Below the pieces are notes generated by a model. That model was given only the letters and a program-made list of their open reading frames with translations, was not told the origin of the DNA and made no database searches. Below are positions 21,524-31,819 of a stretch of 64,000 bases of DNA, one piece after another. The stretch's first letter is position 1. Each line of letters starts with the position of its first letter. Both the position numbers and the translations under genes were made by a program. Source of the stretch: Gammaproteobacteria bacterium (GTDB lineage Bacteria; Pseudomonadota; Gammaproteobacteria; Pseudomonadales; Pseudomonadaceae); contig JAHIWP010000037.1 of NCBI GenBank assembly GCA_018816095.1, forward strand, positions 1-64,000, written 5' to 3'.

Positions 21524-22663
21524 ATGTTCGAACGCCTGCCCTCCAACTGGATGCTCACGATAAAAAGTATCGGCTATTGGTTCTGGTTGATCCCTGTATT
21601 GGGCATCCCCATGAGTTATCACGCGTCATTGCGCGGCGAGTACAGCAACGCCTGGCCATGGCTGGTGGTACTGGTGGTATTCGGGGTTATTCCAGTGCTG
21701 GATTTTATTATTGGGCGCGACTCGGCCAATCCCGATGAAGCGGTACAAGTACCGCATATGGAACAGCAGGGTTACTACCGCCTGCTGAGCCTGGCCGCGG
21801 TACCTGCCCTACTCGGCATGCTTGCCTGGGCGGGCTGGGTGTTCGTTAACAATGAGACATGGAACTGGATCGGCCAACTGGGCTGGGTGCTGTCGGTCGG
21901 CACGGTCACTGGCTCAATTGGCATCACCGTGGCCCATGAGTTGATTCACAAGGACCCGCCACCGGAGCAGAACGCTGGCGGCCTGTTGCTGGCAGCCGTC
22001 TGCTACGGCGGCTTCAAGATCGAGCATGTGCGCGGCCATCACGTGCATGTTTCCACCCCGGAAGATGCCAGTTCTTCACGCTATGGCCAAAGCCTCTACG
22101 CGTTTTTACCGCGCGCCTATCTGCACAATTTTTTGAATGCCTGGAAACTTGAGGCAGAACGCTTGAAACGCAAAGGTTTGCCCGCCCTGCATTGGCGTAA
22201 TGAATTGATTGGCTGGTATGCACTGAGCGCGTTGTTTCTGCTGGGTTTCACCCTGGCACTCGGCTGGCTCGGCGCGTTGTTCTTCATCGCGCAATCGCTG
22301 ATCGCCTTTACCCTGCTGGAAATCGTCAACTACGTGGAGCATTACGGCCTGCACCGACGTAAGCTGGATAATGGCCGTTATGAGCGCACCAACCCAACGC
22401 ATTCATGGAACAGTAACTTCCTGCTGACCAATCTGTTTCTCTTCCATCTACAGCGCCACTCCGATCATCACGCCTATGCCAAACGTCGCTATCAGGTATT
22501 GCGCCACTTCGCAGACAGCCCGCAACTGCCTAATGGCTATGCCGGGATGATCGTTCTGGCGCTATTCCCGCCGCTGTGGCGCACGGTAATGGATCCGCGC
22601 GTACGCGCTTACTACGCGGGAGAGGAACATCAGCTGAGCGACTCACAACTGACGCGCTCATGA
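21524..22663 (+). CDS. alkB: alkane 1-monooxygenase AlkB
   Basis: Membrane non-heme di-iron hydroxylase (379 residues) that oxidises medium- to long-chain n-alkanes to 1-alkanols, using electrons from rubredoxin. All histidine boxes are present: HELIH (138-142), EHVRGHH (ending at 173), the NYVEHYGLHR motif characteristic of AlkB, and LQRHSDHH. Four to six membrane helices surround them. AGGT precedes the ATG. Rubredoxin and rubredoxin reductase genes are not in the window. It corresponds by neighbourhood to alkB2 of P. aeruginosa. Confidence 0.95.
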   Translation: MFERLPSNWMLTIKSIGYWFWLIPVLGIPMSYHASLRGEYSNAWPWLVVLVVFGVIPVLDFIIGRDSANPDEAVQVPHMEQQGYYRLLSLAAVPALLGMLAWAGWVFVNNETWNWIGQLGWVLSVGTVTGSIGITVAHELIHKDPPPEQNAGGLLLAAVCYGGFKIEHVRGHHVHVSTPEDASSSRYGQSLYAFLPRAYLHNFLNAWKLEAERLKRKGLPALHWRNELIGWYALSALFLLGFTLALGWLGALFFIAQSLIAFTLLEIVNYVEHYGLHRRKLDNGRYERTNPTHSWNSNFLLTNLFLFHLQRHSDHHAYAKRRYQVLRHFADSPQLPNGYAGMIVLALFPPLWRTVMDPRVRAYYAGEEHQLSDSQLTRS

Positions 22664-22719
22664 GCACTGTGATTGGAGCAATAAAGGCGGGCTTACCGGG
22701 ATGAGCTGATTGCTTCGCG

Positions 22720-22748
22720 GCCCGGCCCGGCTAAAAGCCGGGCCGGGC
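22720..22748. terminator. 13-bp GC-rich hairpin between convergent alkB and GPx genes
   Basis: GCCCGGCCCGGCT (22720-22732) pairs perfectly with AGCCGGGCCGGGC (22736-22748) around an AAA loop. It sits between two convergent genes as a shared terminator would, although neither side has a T tract. Confidence 0.6.
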
Positions 22749-22768
22749 AAGATCAGATAGGCGGCAAG

Positions 22769-23320
22769 TCAGCGCTGCGAGGCAATCGCCTTCTCGACAG
22801 CGGCCAGCAGCGCCGGATCATCCGGCGTGGTACTGCTGGGGAAGCTGGCGACAACCTTGCCCTGAGCATCCACAACATATTTGGAGAAATTCCAGCGTGG
22901 AGCCTGGCTTTGTGCGGCCAGTTCTTTGAACAGCGGCACCGCAGCACTGCCGGTAACAGGCTGGGTTTCGCTCATCGGGAACGTCACACCGTAATTGACG
23001 TAGCAGACCTTGGCCGTCTCTTCGCTGCTGTCGGCCTCTTGGCGAAAATCATCGGAGGGCACACCGAGCACCTGCAAGCCTTGCGCTTTGTAGCGCTGAT
23101 ACAGCGCTTCAAGGCCTTTAAACTGTGGCGTAAATCCACAGAAACTGGCGGTATTGACCACCAAAAGCGGCTTGCCAGCGAAGGTGGCACAAAGGTCTAT
23201 GCGCTCCTGGCTGCGCAATTTCTGCAGATCGCCCTGTAATAAAGCCGGACATTCAGCCGCCTGCGCTGCGCCCATCCACGTGCCTAACATGAGCAAAATA
23301 ACCAGGGAATAACGCCGCAT
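22769..23320 (-). CDS. exported glutathione peroxidase-like thiol peroxidase
   Basis: A 183-residue protein of the glutathione peroxidase family, with a signal peptide (ends near GAAQAAEC), so likely periplasmic. The active-site segment [14 protein letters not shown] carries C61 in place of selenocysteine. PSDDFRQE and WNFSKYVVD hold the partner Gln/Trp region. Bacterial Cys enzymes of this family usually use thioredoxin-like donors. ATG at 23320 is chosen because it begins the signal peptide. It is downstream of the MFS and 41-residue genes and may be in their transcript. Confidence 0.85.
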   Translation of the reverse strand: MRRYSLVILLMLGTWMGAAQAAECPALLQGDLQKLRSQERIDLCATFAGKPLLVVNTASFCGFTPQFKGLEALYQRYKAQGLQVLGVPSDDFRQEADSSEETAKVCYVNYGVTFPMSETQPVTGSAAVPLFKELAAQSQAPRWNFSKYVVDAQGKVVASFPSSTTPDDPALLAAVEKAIASQR

Positions 23321-23360
23321 CAGGATCACCTTGATTGAATAGACACACGCCAAACGCGTC

Positions 23361-23486
23361 TTAGCAAACCCCAAGACCGAGCTGCAAAAACGCCAGGCCA
23401 CTTTGCAACCAGCCCCACCAGGCCAGGCCTAGGAGCAACATGCCGCCCATTACCAGCGCAGTATTCAAGCCATAGTCTGTGTTCAT
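23361..23486 (-). CDS. 41-residue single-span membrane protein, coupled to the MFS gene
   Basis: A small gene translated from ATG at 23486, reading [15 protein letters not shown], then a hydrophobic stretch with [11 protein letters not shown] and a C-terminal FLQLGLGVC, then TAA. The ATG overlaps the MFS stop (ATGA) and a strong ribosome site GGAGG lies eight bases upstream, inside the end of the MFS gene. The coupling and the coherent membrane helix argue that it is real. The role is unknown; a small partner subunit of the transporter is a guess. Confidence 0.6.
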   Translation of the reverse strand: MNTDYGLNTALVMGGMLLLGLAWWGWLQSGLAFLQLGLGVC

Positions 23487-24691
23487 ACCTTCGCCTCCTG
23501 TTGTTGCAAGCGTGCCACCGGTTGCTCACGTACTGGCCAATTCAGTGCAGCGGCCAGCAGGCTGAGCAGTATCGCAATCTGCCAAACCAGATCATAGCTG
23601 CCCGTATGGTCATACAGATAGCCGCCCATCCAGCCACCGAGAAATGCCCCCAGCTGATGGAACAGGAACACGATACCGCCGAGCATCGAAAGGTTACGTA
23701 CCCCAAACAGGGTGGCCACGGTGCCATTGGTCAACGGCACCGTTGAAAGCCATAGCAGCCCCATGGCCACCCCGAAGGCGTAGGCACTCCATACGCTTAG
23801 CGGCGTCAGGATAAAAGCCAAAATCACGATGGCGCGGGCCAGGTACAAGGCGCTAAGCAAACGCGGCTTGGACATCCGCCCACCCAGCAGGCCGGCAATA
23901 TAGGTACCAAAAATATTGAACAAGCCCACCAAGGCCAGCACCGTGGTGCCCACCAGCGCCGGCAGATGCTGATCGACCAGATAGGCCGGCAGGTGCACGC
24001 CAATAAACACCACCTGAAATCCGCAGACAAAAAAGCCCAACGCCAACAGCCAGAAGCCCGAGTGCGCGCACGCCTCGCGCAGCGCTTCGCCTAAAGTCTG
24101 CTCCGGCCCGGTAGACGCTAACGGGGTGTCTTTGAGCATGGCGGCCAACGGAATGATCAACGCAACCAGCAGCCCCAACACCATCAGCGCGACCGACCAG
24201 CCCAACCAGCTGATTAGGCCCAGGGTGCCGGGGAGCATGGCAAACTGGCCGAACGAGCCGGCTGCTGCGGCCAGCCCCATGGCCATGCTGCGTTTTTCCA
24301 TCGGTACCGCGCGGCCTACCGCGCCGAGAATCACCGAGAACGAGGTGCCAGACAAACCGATACCAATCAGCACACCAGCACTCAGCGACAGGCTCACCGC
24401 GGAGTCGGCAAGGCCCATAAAACCCAAGCCAATGGCATACAGAATCCCGCCCACAATCACCGTACTGCGGGCGCCGAAACGGTCGGCCAAGGCACCGGTA
24501 AACGGCTGGGTCAGCCCCCAGATGAGGTTCTGCAAGGCGATGGCGAAGGCGAATACCTCGCGCCCCCAACCGAACTCGGCACTCATCGGCGGCAAGAACA
24601 GACCAAAGCCATGACGAATACCCAGTGACAGGGCCAGGATCAGTGATGCGCCCAGCAGAATCCAGAAACTGCCGCGCCCGATTGTCTTCAT
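23483..24691 (-). CDS. MFS transporter
   Basis: Inner-membrane protein of 402 residues with twelve helices, of the major facilitator superfamily. Loop 2-3 has the family motif GALADRFGARSTV. FGLFLPPMSAEFGWGREVFAFA resembles the oxalate/formate-type and monocarboxylate-type branch. The substrate is unknown. P. aeruginosa has an MFS gene at the same place beside its cob cluster, so a link to cobalamin metabolism is possible but not shown. Its stop overlaps the start of the 41-residue gene. GGACAGG precedes the ATG. Confidence 0.85.
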   Translation of the reverse strand: MKTIGRGSFWILLGASLILALSLGIRHGFGLFLPPMSAEFGWGREVFAFAIALQNLIWGLTQPFTGALADRFGARSTVIVGGILYAIGLGFMGLADSAVSLSLSAGVLIGIGLSGTSFSVILGAVGRAVPMEKRSMAMGLAAAAGSFGQFAMLPGTLGLISWLGWSVALMVLGLLVALIIPLAAMLKDTPLASTGPEQTLGEALREACAHSGFWLLALGFFVCGFQVVFIGVHLPAYLVDQHLPALVGTTVLALVGLFNIFGTYIAGLLGGRMSKPRLLSALYLARAIVILAFILTPLSVWSAYAFGVAMGLLWLSTVPLTNGTVATLFGVRNLSMLGGIVFLFHQLGAFLGGWMGGYLYDHTGSYDLVWQIAILLSLLAAALNWPVREQPVARLQQQEAKV

Positions 24692-24828
24692 AACCTGTCC
24701 CTTGTGATGACCGCTGATTGATCACGACCCGCTAGATTGAGCCCCGGCTAAACACCTAGCAAGCCGACTATCGGCTAATCGCGAGCAGTTTAAATGACCG
24801 CCGCTGCTCAGCCACAATGCCCTAGGGC

Positions 24829-25554
24829 TTAAAAAGCCAAGGCCACCAGCACCGCGCATTCGGCCAGCTCTAGCAGCGCTCCAGCGGTATCCCCGGTCGT
24901 GCCGCCCAGACGCTTGAGCATCACGCTGCGTAGCCAGAGGAAAACCAATCCGGCCATCAGCAAGGCGAGCACCGCAGGCCAGCCCAGCAGCAACATGCCC
25001 AGACCATGAGCAGCCAATACCCAGGGCAGTTGCTGACGCGGCAGATGTTCAGCCAACGCTTGGCCCAATCCACCCGCCCGTACATAGGGCGTTGTGAGAA
25101 ACAGCAGCGGCAACAGCGCACGTGCCAGCCACGGCACCAACAGCACCAGTAACCCGTTGTCGTGCTCCAGCAAGGCCACCAGCGCGGCAAACTTGAGCAA
25201 GAGCAGCAGCACCAGAACCACCACGGCAATCGGTCCGCTGCGCGGGTCTTTCATAATGCTCAGGGTGCGCTCTTTATCGCCAAAGCCGCCGACCCAGGCA
25301 TCGGCGCTGTCAGCCAGGCCATCCAGATGCAGCCCACCGCTGATGCCGACCCACAACGCCAGCAAGAGCGCCGCCTGCAGCAACACACTGGTATCAGCCA
25401 GCAAGTGTTGAGCAGCGAGCAGCAGCAGGCCGATCAACAGCCCCACCAGCGGATAGAACAGCAGCGATCGGCCACTCTGCTCGGCTGTCGGCATACCGGC
25501 CAACGTCACTGGCAAGCGCGTGAGAAACTGCAGGGCGATCCACCAGGGCGTCAT
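24829..25554 (-). CDS. cobV: adenosylcobinamide-GDP ribazoletransferase (cobalamin synthase)
   Basis: Inner-membrane enzyme (241 residues; CobS in Salmonella) joining adenosylcobinamide-GDP and alpha-ribazole in the final step of B12 assembly. The N-terminus FLTRLPV, the acidic segment HLDGLADSADAW and FGDKERTLSIMKDPRSGPIAV, with its metal-binding aspartates, are diagnostic. Several hydrophobic helices follow. The start overlaps the phosphatase gene stop by 4 bp. It is the last gene of the cob cluster. Confidence 0.95.
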   Translation of the reverse strand: MTPWWIALQFLTRLPVTLAGMPTAEQSGRSLLFYPLVGLLIGLLLLAAQHLLADTSVLLQAALLLALWVGISGGLHLDGLADSADAWVGGFGDKERTLSIMKDPRSGPIAVVVLVLLLLLKFAALVALLEHDNGLLVLLVPWLARALLPLLFLTTPYVRAGGLGQALAEHLPRQQLPWVLAAHGLGMLLLGWPAVLALLMAGLVFLWLRSVMLKRLGGTTGDTAGALLELAECAVLVALAF

Positions 25555-26126
25555 GCCAACTCCCGCAGTTCGCCCTGCTCATCCAAGCTCAGTTGAAAAC
25601 GCTCAGCGTGGCCCACCACGACCTGCAACAGATCTTTGCGCGGCAAACCCCGCGCCCGCGCCAGCAACAGGCGCATTACGCCACCATGGGTAACCAGCAA
25701 TAACCGCTCGCCAGCATGACGTACCTGCAAGCGCTGCAACGCGCTCAGTACGCGTGCTTCAAATACCAGCAGTGGCTCCCCCTCAGGCGGGGTGAAGGCA
25801 TAGGGATCGTTCCAGAAGCGACCTAACTCATCGGCGCTGGTTTGCATCAAATCGGCCGTGCTGCAGCCTTCCCAGGCGCCAAAATGCAGCTCTTGCAGGT
25901 CAGGCTCCAGGCTCAACGGCACACCCTGTTGCGCGGCCAGTTCTTCGGCAAACCGCGCACAACGCTGCAAGGGCGAGCTGATCAGTCGGTCCCAGCGGCT
26001 GCCGTCGGCGACGGCCGTGCGCAGTTGCGCCCATCCGGTAGCGGTCAGCGCATCGTCCAGGCTGCCACGCAGGCCGCCACCCAGTTCGGTTTCACCGTGC
26101 CGCAATAACTCCAGATACACCGTCAT
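25551..26126 (-). CDS. alpha-ribazole-5'-phosphate phosphatase (histidine phosphatase family)
   Basis: Cytosolic 191-residue phosphatase equivalent to Salmonella CobC, which removes the 5'-phosphate from alpha-ribazole or adenosylcobalamin phosphate. The catalytic LLRHGETE motif is near the N-terminus, [16 protein letters not shown] supplies an arginine, and [11 protein letters not shown] the second histidine. Overlaps of 4 bp with the genes on both sides indicate coupled translation. I avoid the symbol cobC because in Pseudomonas that name denotes the aminotransferase-like enzyme of this cluster. Confidence 0.9.
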   Translation of the reverse strand: MTVYLELLRHGETELGGGLRGSLDDALTATGWAQLRTAVADGSRWDRLISSPLQRCARFAEELAAQQGVPLSLEPDLQELHFGAWEGCSTADLMQTSADELGRFWNDPYAFTPPEGEPLLVFEARVLSALQRLQVRHAGERLLLVTHGGVMRLLLARARGLPRKDLLQVVVGHAERFQLSLDEQGELRELA

Positions 26127-27178
26127 AGCGGCCGATCGGCCACGGCCGCCTCGGCAAAAGTAGCCATATCGTTGTGCAGGCTGCAGGCCAATCGCAGCAG
26201 CGGCACAGCCAGGGCCGCGCCACTGCCCTCACCCAGGCGCAGGCCAAGACCGAGTAAAGGCTCAGCTTGTAGCGCTTGCAGCACCCGCTGGTGGCCGGGC
26301 TCGGCGCCGCTGTGGGCAAACAGCAGCCAATCACGGCAAGCCGGATTCAGGCGCACGGCCAACAAGGCTGCGACGCTGCAGATGAAACCGTCTACCAGCG
26401 CAGTGATGCCCTGCTGCGCACAGGCGATATAGGCTCCCGTGAGGGCCGCAATCTCAAACCCACCGAGGCGTTGCAGGATCTCGAAAGGCTCACTAAGCGA
26501 GGGTCGATGCAACGCCAGTGCACTTTCGATCACCTCGGCTTTGCGCACTACACCTGCGCTGTCGAGGCCGGTACCCGGGCCGGCCAGCTTCAACGCTGAG
26601 CACTCCAGCAGCACACTGGCCATCGCCGTGGCTGAGGTGGTATTGCCGATGCCCATCTCGCCGCCGATAAACAGCTGGCTGCCCGCGTCTTTAGCCTGCC
26701 GCACGCTGGACCGCCCAACATCCAAGGCAAGGCGTAACTGGTCAGCGGTCATTGCCGAGCCGCGCGCGAAATTCTCGGTACCTGGGCCAATCGGCAAATG
26801 GCGTACGCCTGGCAGCGGCTGCAGTGGCACGGCGAGGCCAAGGTCGAGCACCTCCAGCGTCGCGCCCAGCTGCTTGGCTAATACGCTGATCGCCGCGCCA
26901 CCATTGACGAAGTTATGCAGCATCTGCCCGGTAACGGCCTGGGGATAGGCCGACACACCTTCGGCCACCACGCCGTGATCGCCGGCAAAAATACTGATCG
27001 ATAACTGCTCAACTTGCGGCCGCTGGCTGCCCTGCATAGCGGCCAGGGCAATGGCCAATTGTTCCAGCTGTCCGAGCGAGCCCGCCGGCTTGGTCAGTTG
27101 CTGCTGGCGCGCTTGCGCCTGGCTGCGCGCAGTCATATCCAGGGCCTGACACCCTTGTAGCCACCATTGCTCACTCAT
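26123..27178 (-). CDS. cobU: nicotinate-nucleotide-dimethylbenzimidazole phosphoribosyltransferase
   Basis: Cytosolic 351-residue enzyme (CobT in Salmonella) making alpha-ribazole phosphate from dimethylbenzimidazole and nicotinate mononucleotide. Conserved segments are [40 protein letters not shown] and [12 protein letters not shown] with the likely catalytic glutamate. Length is normal for the family. It overlaps cobP and the phosphatase gene by 4 bp each, so this four-gene block is translated as a unit. BluB from the same cluster would supply dimethylbenzimidazole. Confidence 0.96.
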   Translation of the reverse strand: MSEQWWLQGCQALDMTARSQAQARQQQLTKPAGSLGQLEQLAIALAAMQGSQRPQVEQLSISIFAGDHGVVAEGVSAYPQAVTGQMLHNFVNGGAAISVLAKQLGATLEVLDLGLAVPLQPLPGVRHLPIGPGTENFARGSAMTADQLRLALDVGRSSVRQAKDAGSQLFIGGEMGIGNTTSATAMASVLLECSALKLAGPGTGLDSAGVVRKAEVIESALALHRPSLSEPFEILQRLGGFEIAALTGAYIACAQQGITALVDGFICSVAALLAVRLNPACRDWLLFAHSGAEPGHQRVLQALQAEPLLGLGLRLGEGSGAALAVPLLRLACSLHNDMATFAEAAVADRPL

Positions 27179-27696
27179 AGTGCTTGTCCTTTCAAAACCA
27201 TCGGCAAACCCGCCACGCTAAACACCACCCGCTCGCAACGCTCGGCCAGGGCCTGGTGCAGCCATCCCGCCTCGTCGACATAGCGGCGGGTCAGCTCACC
27301 CAGTGGCACGACCCCCAAGCCTGTTTCATTACTGACGAAAATAACCCGCCCTGGCAGGCCGACCAGACACTCAAGCAGCGCATCGCGCTCGACATTCAGG
27401 CGCGCGGGGTCGTCCAGCATTAATAGATTGGTCAGCCACAGGGTCAGGCAATCGACCAGTAAGCATTTATCTGCCCCCGCCTGTTCACACAGCACCCGCG
27501 CCAGGTTCAGCGGCTCTTCCACCAATCCCCAGGCGGCCGGGCGACGCTCGCGATGATGTTCGATACGCGCATTCATTTCACCATCCAGCGCCTGACTGGT
27601 GGCGATATAGATCACCCCAAGACCAGACTCGCGTGCCAGCTTCTCGGCCAGGCGACTCTTGCCAGAGCGGGCACCGCCCAAAATCAGTTCAAGCAT
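27175..27696 (-). CDS. cobP: adenosylcobinamide kinase / adenosylcobinamide-phosphate guanylyltransferase
   Basis: Cytosolic bifunctional enzyme of 173 residues (CobU in Salmonella) that phosphorylates adenosylcobinamide and transfers GMP to it. The P-loop [15 protein letters not shown] is at the N-terminus. The [10 protein letters not shown] segment holds the guanylylated histidine. [11 protein letters not shown] and [14 protein letters not shown] are family signatures. It starts 140 bp downstream of cobQ, past a REP-like pair, so it may depend on read-through or have its own promoter. Confidence 0.95.
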   Translation of the reverse strand: MLELILGGARSGKSRLAEKLARESGLGVIYIATSQALDGEMNARIEHHRERRPAAWGLVEEPLNLARVLCEQAGADKCLLVDCLTLWLTNLLMLDDPARLNVERDALLECLVGLPGRVIFVSNETGLGVVPLGELTRRYVDEAGWLHQALAERCERVVFSVAGLPMVLKGQAL

Positions 27697-27735
27697 GTCG
27701 ATTACCCTTTAATTCTGTAGGTGGCGCAGGACTTG

Positions 27736-27816
27736 TCGGAGGGGCCGGGCGGCGATCCGCTTTAGCCGCGAAACACACCGAGCTAAACCCTCGCGGCTAA
27801 AGCCCCTCCCACGCAA
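27736..27816. repeat. REP-like inverted pair between cobQ and cobP
   Basis: The gap holds two inverted copies of a Pseudomonas-type REP unit, one around GGAGGGGCC...CTTTAGCCGCG (27738-27770) and the other TCGCGGCTAAAGCCCCTCCCACG (27791-27813). The copies are imperfect but share the CTTTAGCCGCG core. It falls inside the cob transcription unit and could affect mRNA stability or read-through. Confidence 0.75.
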
Positions 27817-27836
27817 ACCTCTTTCACCAACGCGCG

Positions 27837-29285
27837 TCATAGGCCACATAGTGTTCGCAGCCGCTCGACATCCAGATGCGCATCAAGCAGATCGGCCAAA
27901 CGCTCGATATCACGCTCGCGCAAGGCGTGGTAGTCCACGTGTTGCACCTCGCGTAACCCAGCCCAACGCAACAGCGCGCTGCACGCTTCAGTGCGTTCAA
28001 ACAACCCATGTAGATAGGTGCCCAGCACCTGGCCATCGGCGCTCATGCCGCCGTCACTGCGGCCATCATCCAGGCGCACGGCCGCATTCAGGCCGGCACC
28101 GGTGCTGACGCCCGCATGAATTTCATAGCCACTTACCGGGGCATCCTCCAGGCACAGCTGGCCGTGCACATTGCGCAGCTGTTTTTCGGCTTCCAGTACC
28201 GTGCTGAAATCCAGCAAGCCCAGCCCTGCGCTGGATCCTGCGGCACCTTCCAGCCCTTGCGGATCGTCGATCTGCATACCGAGCATCTGCAAGCCGCCAC
28301 AAATGCCGAGCACCTTGCCGCCATAGCGCAGGTGTTTGTTGATCGCCGCCGGCCAGCCCTGCTCACGCAGGAATGCCAGGTCGGCGCGCACGCTTTTCGA
28401 GCCGGGAAGGATGATCAGATCGGCGGAGGGAATCACCTGGCCGGGACCGACAAAGGTCAGCTCAACCTGAGGATGCAGGCGCAACGGGTCGAAATCGGTG
28501 TGGTTACTGATGCGCGGCAACACCGGGATCACCACTTTCAGCACCTCGGCCGCCTTGGCGCTCTGGCGAATATCGATGGCGTCCTCAGCTTCCAGATGGA
28601 AATCCATCAGGTAGGGCAATACCCCAAGTACCGGCTTGCCGGTGCGCTGCTCCAGCCAGTCCAGGCCCGGTTGTAACAGCGCGATATCGCCGCGAAAGCG
28701 GTTAATCACGAAGCCCTGCACCCGCGCCTGCTCGCTCTCCGAGAGTAACGCCAGGGTGCCAACCAGGTGGGCAAATACGCCGCCCTTGTCGATATCGGCA
28801 ATCAGAATCACCGGGCAATCCACCGCTTCGGCAAAGCCCATATTGGCAATATCGCCGGCGCGCAGGTTGATCTCGGCCGGCGAACCGGCGCCCTCCACCA
28901 TCACCACTGGATAGGCCGCGCTCAAACGTTGGTGCGACTGCAACACCGCCTGCATCGCCACTTTTTTGTAATCGTGATAGGCCACGGCATCCATGCTGCT
29001 CAGGGCGCGACCGTGAATAATCACCTGCGCACCGATGTCACTATTGGGCTTGAGCAGCACCGGGTTCATATCGGTATGCGGCGCCAAACCAGCGGCTTGG
29101 GCCTGCACGGCTTGGGCGCGGCCGATTTCGCCACCGTCAGCGGTCACTGCACTGTTCAGCGCCATGTTCTGTGGTTTAAACGGCACCACCGCCACGCCCT
29201 GGCGTTTAAGCCAGCGGCACAGTGCGGTCACTAGAGTGCTCTTGCCCGCATCGGAGGTGGTGCCCTGCACCATCAAAGTCGTCAT
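27837..29285 (-). CDS. cobQ: cobyric acid synthase CobQ
   Basis: Cytosolic ATP-dependent amidotransferase (482 residues) that amidates four side chains of adenosylcobyrinate a,c-diamide with glutamine nitrogen. The N-terminal synthetase domain starts with the P-loop [20 protein letters not shown]. The C-terminal glutaminase-like domain has the nucleophile cysteine in [10 protein letters not shown] and the histidine in GTYLHGLFE. The start overlaps the cobC stop by 4 bp. Confidence 0.97.
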   Translation of the reverse strand: MTTLMVQGTTSDAGKSTLVTALCRWLKRQGVAVVPFKPQNMALNSAVTADGGEIGRAQAVQAQAAGLAPHTDMNPVLLKPNSDIGAQVIIHGRALSSMDAVAYHDYKKVAMQAVLQSHQRLSAAYPVVMVEGAGSPAEINLRAGDIANMGFAEAVDCPVILIADIDKGGVFAHLVGTLALLSESEQARVQGFVINRFRGDIALLQPGLDWLEQRTGKPVLGVLPYLMDFHLEAEDAIDIRQSAKAAEVLKVVIPVLPRISNHTDFDPLRLHPQVELTFVGPGQVIPSADLIILPGSKSVRADLAFLREQGWPAAINKHLRYGGKVLGICGGLQMLGMQIDDPQGLEGAAGSSAGLGLLDFSTVLEAEKQLRNVHGQLCLEDAPVSGYEIHAGVSTGAGLNAAVRLDDGRSDGGMSADGQVLGTYLHGLFERTEACSALLRWAGLREVQHVDYHALRERDIERLADLLDAHLDVERLRTLCGL

Positions 29286-30274
29286 GTGCGTTCTCCGCTA
29301 AAGACGGCAAGTGCCTGCTGCAGACGCTGCCAACCGGCTTCATCAGGCGGCAAGCCAAAGCGCAGGCTGAGCGGCGTGCTAAACAGCCGCGTGAGAATGC
29401 CGCGGGCGGCGAGAAACCCATGCCACTCGGCCGCCTGCGGCGTACAACAAAACTGGAACAACGCGCAGCCGCCGCTGGGTGACAGCCCTTGGGCGCTCAG
29501 CAGTGTGGCTAGCCGCTGGCCATCGGCGAGCAAACGCTCCCGCTGCTGGCGCTGCGCGGCTTGATCTTGCAGCAGCGCAGTCGCTACTACCCGACTCGGC
29601 CCACTGATCGTCCAAGGCCCGAGCAGTTCAGCCAACTGCAGCAATACGCTTGGCTGGGCCAGCACAAAGCCCAGGCGAATTCCGGCCAGGCCAAAAAACT
29701 TGCCGAATGAGCGCAGCACGATCAGCCCCGGGCGCTGGCTAAAGGTCGCCAAGCTGAACTCGGGCGTGCAATCAATAAACGCCTCATCCACCACCAGCCA
29801 GCCGCCGCGCTCGGCCAGGCGGGCGTGCCAGTCCAGCAGCTGCTTAGGCTCCAAACGGCGCCCGGTGGGGTTATTCGGATTGACCAACAGCAGCACCTCC
29901 AGACGTGCCAGCGCGCCCTCGATAGCGTCCTCGCTGATTTCCAGCAGCTGATGCCCTTCACGCTGCCAGGCCGCGGCGTGTTCGGCGTAAGCCGGCGAGA
30001 CGATGCCGACTGTGGCGTTGCGCAGCAGCCGCGGCAATGCCTGAATCGCGGCCTGGGAACCCGCCACCGGCAGCAGGTTGCTCACCCCGTAGTAATCACG
30101 AGCAGCGATTTCCAGATCATCCTGCGGCTCGGGCAGGCGCGCCCAGGCGCTGGCAGGAATCATCGGCAGCGGCCAAGCATAGGGCGCGATACCGGTGGAC
30201 AGGTCCAGCCAATCCGCCAGAGCAATGCCATAGCGCTGCGAGGCCTCACGCAAGCGGCCACCATGCTCAAGCAT
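29282..30274 (-). CDS. cobC: L-threonine-O-3-phosphate decarboxylase-type PLP enzyme
   Basis: Cytosolic PLP enzyme (330 residues; CobD in Salmonella) providing (R)-1-amino-2-propanol phosphate for the nucleotide loop. The N-terminal [16 protein letters not shown] and [12 protein letters not shown] are diagnostic, [10 protein letters not shown] contacts the cofactor, and the Schiff-base lysine is in [19 protein letters not shown] at 30274 is chosen; the open frame runs further left into cobD but is out of character there. It overlaps the end of cobD by 8 bp. Confidence 0.93.
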   Translation of the reverse strand: MLEHGGRLREASQRYGIALADWLDLSTGIAPYAWPLPMIPASAWARLPEPQDDLEIAARDYYGVSNLLPVAGSQAAIQALPRLLRNATVGIVSPAYAEHAAAWQREGHQLLEISEDAIEGALARLEVLLLVNPNNPTGRRLEPKQLLDWHARLAERGGWLVVDEAFIDCTPEFSLATFSQRPGLIVLRSFGKFFGLAGIRLGFVLAQPSVLLQLAELLGPWTISGPSRVVATALLQDQAAQRQQRERLLADGQRLATLLSAQGLSPSGGCALFQFCCTPQAAEWHGFLAARGILTRLFSTPLSLRFGLPPDEAGWQRLQQALAVFSGERT

Positions 30275-31175
30275 AAACAGCCCCCCACAACAGCAGCAGC
30301 GCCAGCCATAGCAACACACCGCCATTGACCAGGTTAAGGGCGCGTTCGATATCACGCGCTTTGGGTGCAGGCCCTGCGCCCAGATCAGGGCGCACATGCA
30401 GTTCGCCGTGATATTCCGCTGCGCCACCCAGGCTAACGCCCAGTGCCCCTGCCCCAGCCGCCATCACCGGGCCGGCATTCGGGCTGTCCCACTGCGGCGC
30501 TTGGGTGCGCCAGCAGCGCAGCGCCAACGCGGTTCGCCCGAGCAATGCATAGGTCAACGCGACCAGCCTCGCCGGAAGGTAGTTGAGCACGTCGTCAATC
30601 TTCGCTGCGGCCCAGCCGAAACGCTCGAAGCGCTCGTTGCGATAGCCCCACATGGCATCCAGGGTATTGCTCAGGCGATACAGCACCACGCCCGGCGCGC
30701 CGGCAACCACAAACCAGAACAGTGCGGCGAATACCGCGTCGCTACCATTTTCCAGCACCGATTCGGTACCCGCGCGGGCCACCCCCGTGGTATCCAGCGC
30801 GGCGGTATTACGGCTGACCATATAACCGACACGCTCGCGCGCCAGAGCCAGGTCCCCCAAACGCAGAGCCTGCGCCACCGGTCTGGCATGTTCACCCAGG
30901 CTTTTCAGGCCCAGCGCGGCATACAGCGCAAGAATTTCCAGTGCCCAACCCAGCCCGCTGATCTGGCTCAGCAGCCAGGTCAGCAGGGTTAGCGGCAACA
31001 CCGCCAGGCACCAGGCGCTAACCCCATGGCTGCGCCAACCGCCGCCTGCCGGGTTGAAGCGCTGCTCAATGCGCTCAGCCAACTGCCCGAACGCCACCAG
31101 CGGGTGCCAGCCCTTGGACTCGCCAAAAACCGCGTCCAGGGCGACCCCTGCGCAGGTGCTAAGCACCACACTCAT
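30267..31175 (-). CDS. cobD: adenosylcobinamide-phosphate synthase
   Basis: Inner-membrane protein of 302 residues (CbiB in Salmonella) that attaches aminopropanol phosphate to cobyric acid. Conserved features are [18 protein letters not shown] at the N-terminus, [11 protein letters not shown], and [16 protein letters not shown]. Four to five hydrophobic helices are visible. It overlaps bluB upstream by 4 bp and cobC downstream by 8 bp, which places the substrate-making decarboxylase and its user side by side. Confidence 0.95.
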   Translation of the reverse strand: MSVVLSTCAGVALDAVFGESKGWHPLVAFGQLAERIEQRFNPAGGGWRSHGVSAWCLAVLPLTLLTWLLSQISGLGWALEILALYAALGLKSLGEHARPVAQALRLGDLALARERVGYMVSRNTAALDTTGVARAGTESVLENGSDAVFAALFWFVVAGAPGVVLYRLSNTLDAMWGYRNERFERFGWAAAKIDDVLNYLPARLVALTYALLGRTALALRCWRTQAPQWDSPNAGPVMAAGAGALGVSLGGAAEYHGELHVRPDLGAGPAPKARDIERALNLVNGGVLLWLALLLLWGAVYA

Positions 31176-31819
31176 GGCGTGCCCCAGTGATTTTCAAACA
31201 GCAGCTCACTCAGCGGGCGCGGCTTTGCCCACCCCTCCTGAACCAGCATCGGCGCGTCATAGAAGGCGTGCACCGGGCCCAGGCACAACACCGCCAGCGG
31301 CTTACTGCCCGCTGGCATGCCTAGTAGATCGGCCAGTGCCTGGGGTTCGAATAGCGAGACCCAGCCCATGCCTAAACCTTCAGCGCGCGCAGCCAGCCAT
31401 AGGTTCTGAATCGCGCAGGCCAAGGAGGCCTGATCCATTTCCGGCAAGGTGCGCCGACCAAATACGTGAGCCTCGCGGCCGTCCATCAGCGCCACCACCA
31501 GCAGCTCGGCGCAGTCGCGAATACCCTCGACCTTAAGCCGCATAAACGCATCGCTGCGCTCGCCCAGCGCCTCGGCCGTGCGCACCCGCTCCTCTTCCAC
31601 CAGGCCGTGAATCGATTCACGTAACGCCGGCTGGGTGATGCGGATAAACCGCCAGGGCTGCATTAAACCAACGCTGGGCGCTTGGTGCGCGGCCTCAAGC
31701 AAACGCGCGAGCAGCTCAGGAGCCACTTCGCCGCCGCTGAAATGACGCATATCACGGCGCTCGGCAATGGCGCGGTAGACCGCTGCGCGCTCCTCAGGGC
31801 TGAAGGCGTGCTCACTCAT
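31172..31819 (-). CDS. bluB: 5,6-dimethylbenzimidazole synthase BluB
   Basis: Cytosolic flavin-destructase (215 residues) of the nitroreductase fold that converts reduced FMN and oxygen into 5,6-dimethylbenzimidazole, the lower ligand of B12. [12 protein letters not shown] near the N-terminus and [13 protein letters not shown] are BluB signatures, which distinguish it from ordinary nitroreductases, and [10 protein letters not shown] follows. It overlaps its neighbours by 4 bp. Its presence means the lower ligand is made aerobically. Confidence 0.93.
   Translation of the reverse strand: MSEHAFSPEERAAVYRAIAERRDMRHFSGGEVAPELLARLLEAAHQAPSVGLMQPWRFIRITQPALRESIHGLVEEERVRTAEALGERSDAFMRLKVEGIRDCAELLVVALMDGREAHVFGRRTLPEMDQASLACAIQNLWLAARAEGLGMGWVSLFEPQALADLLGMPAGSKPLAVLCLGPVHAFYDAPMLVQEGWAKPRPLSELLFENHWGTP

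Noticed and set aside
23853..24725. 290-codon open frame overlapping the MFS gene on the same strand
   Set aside because: Out-of-frame reading of the MFS gene, without hydrophobic pattern or domain.
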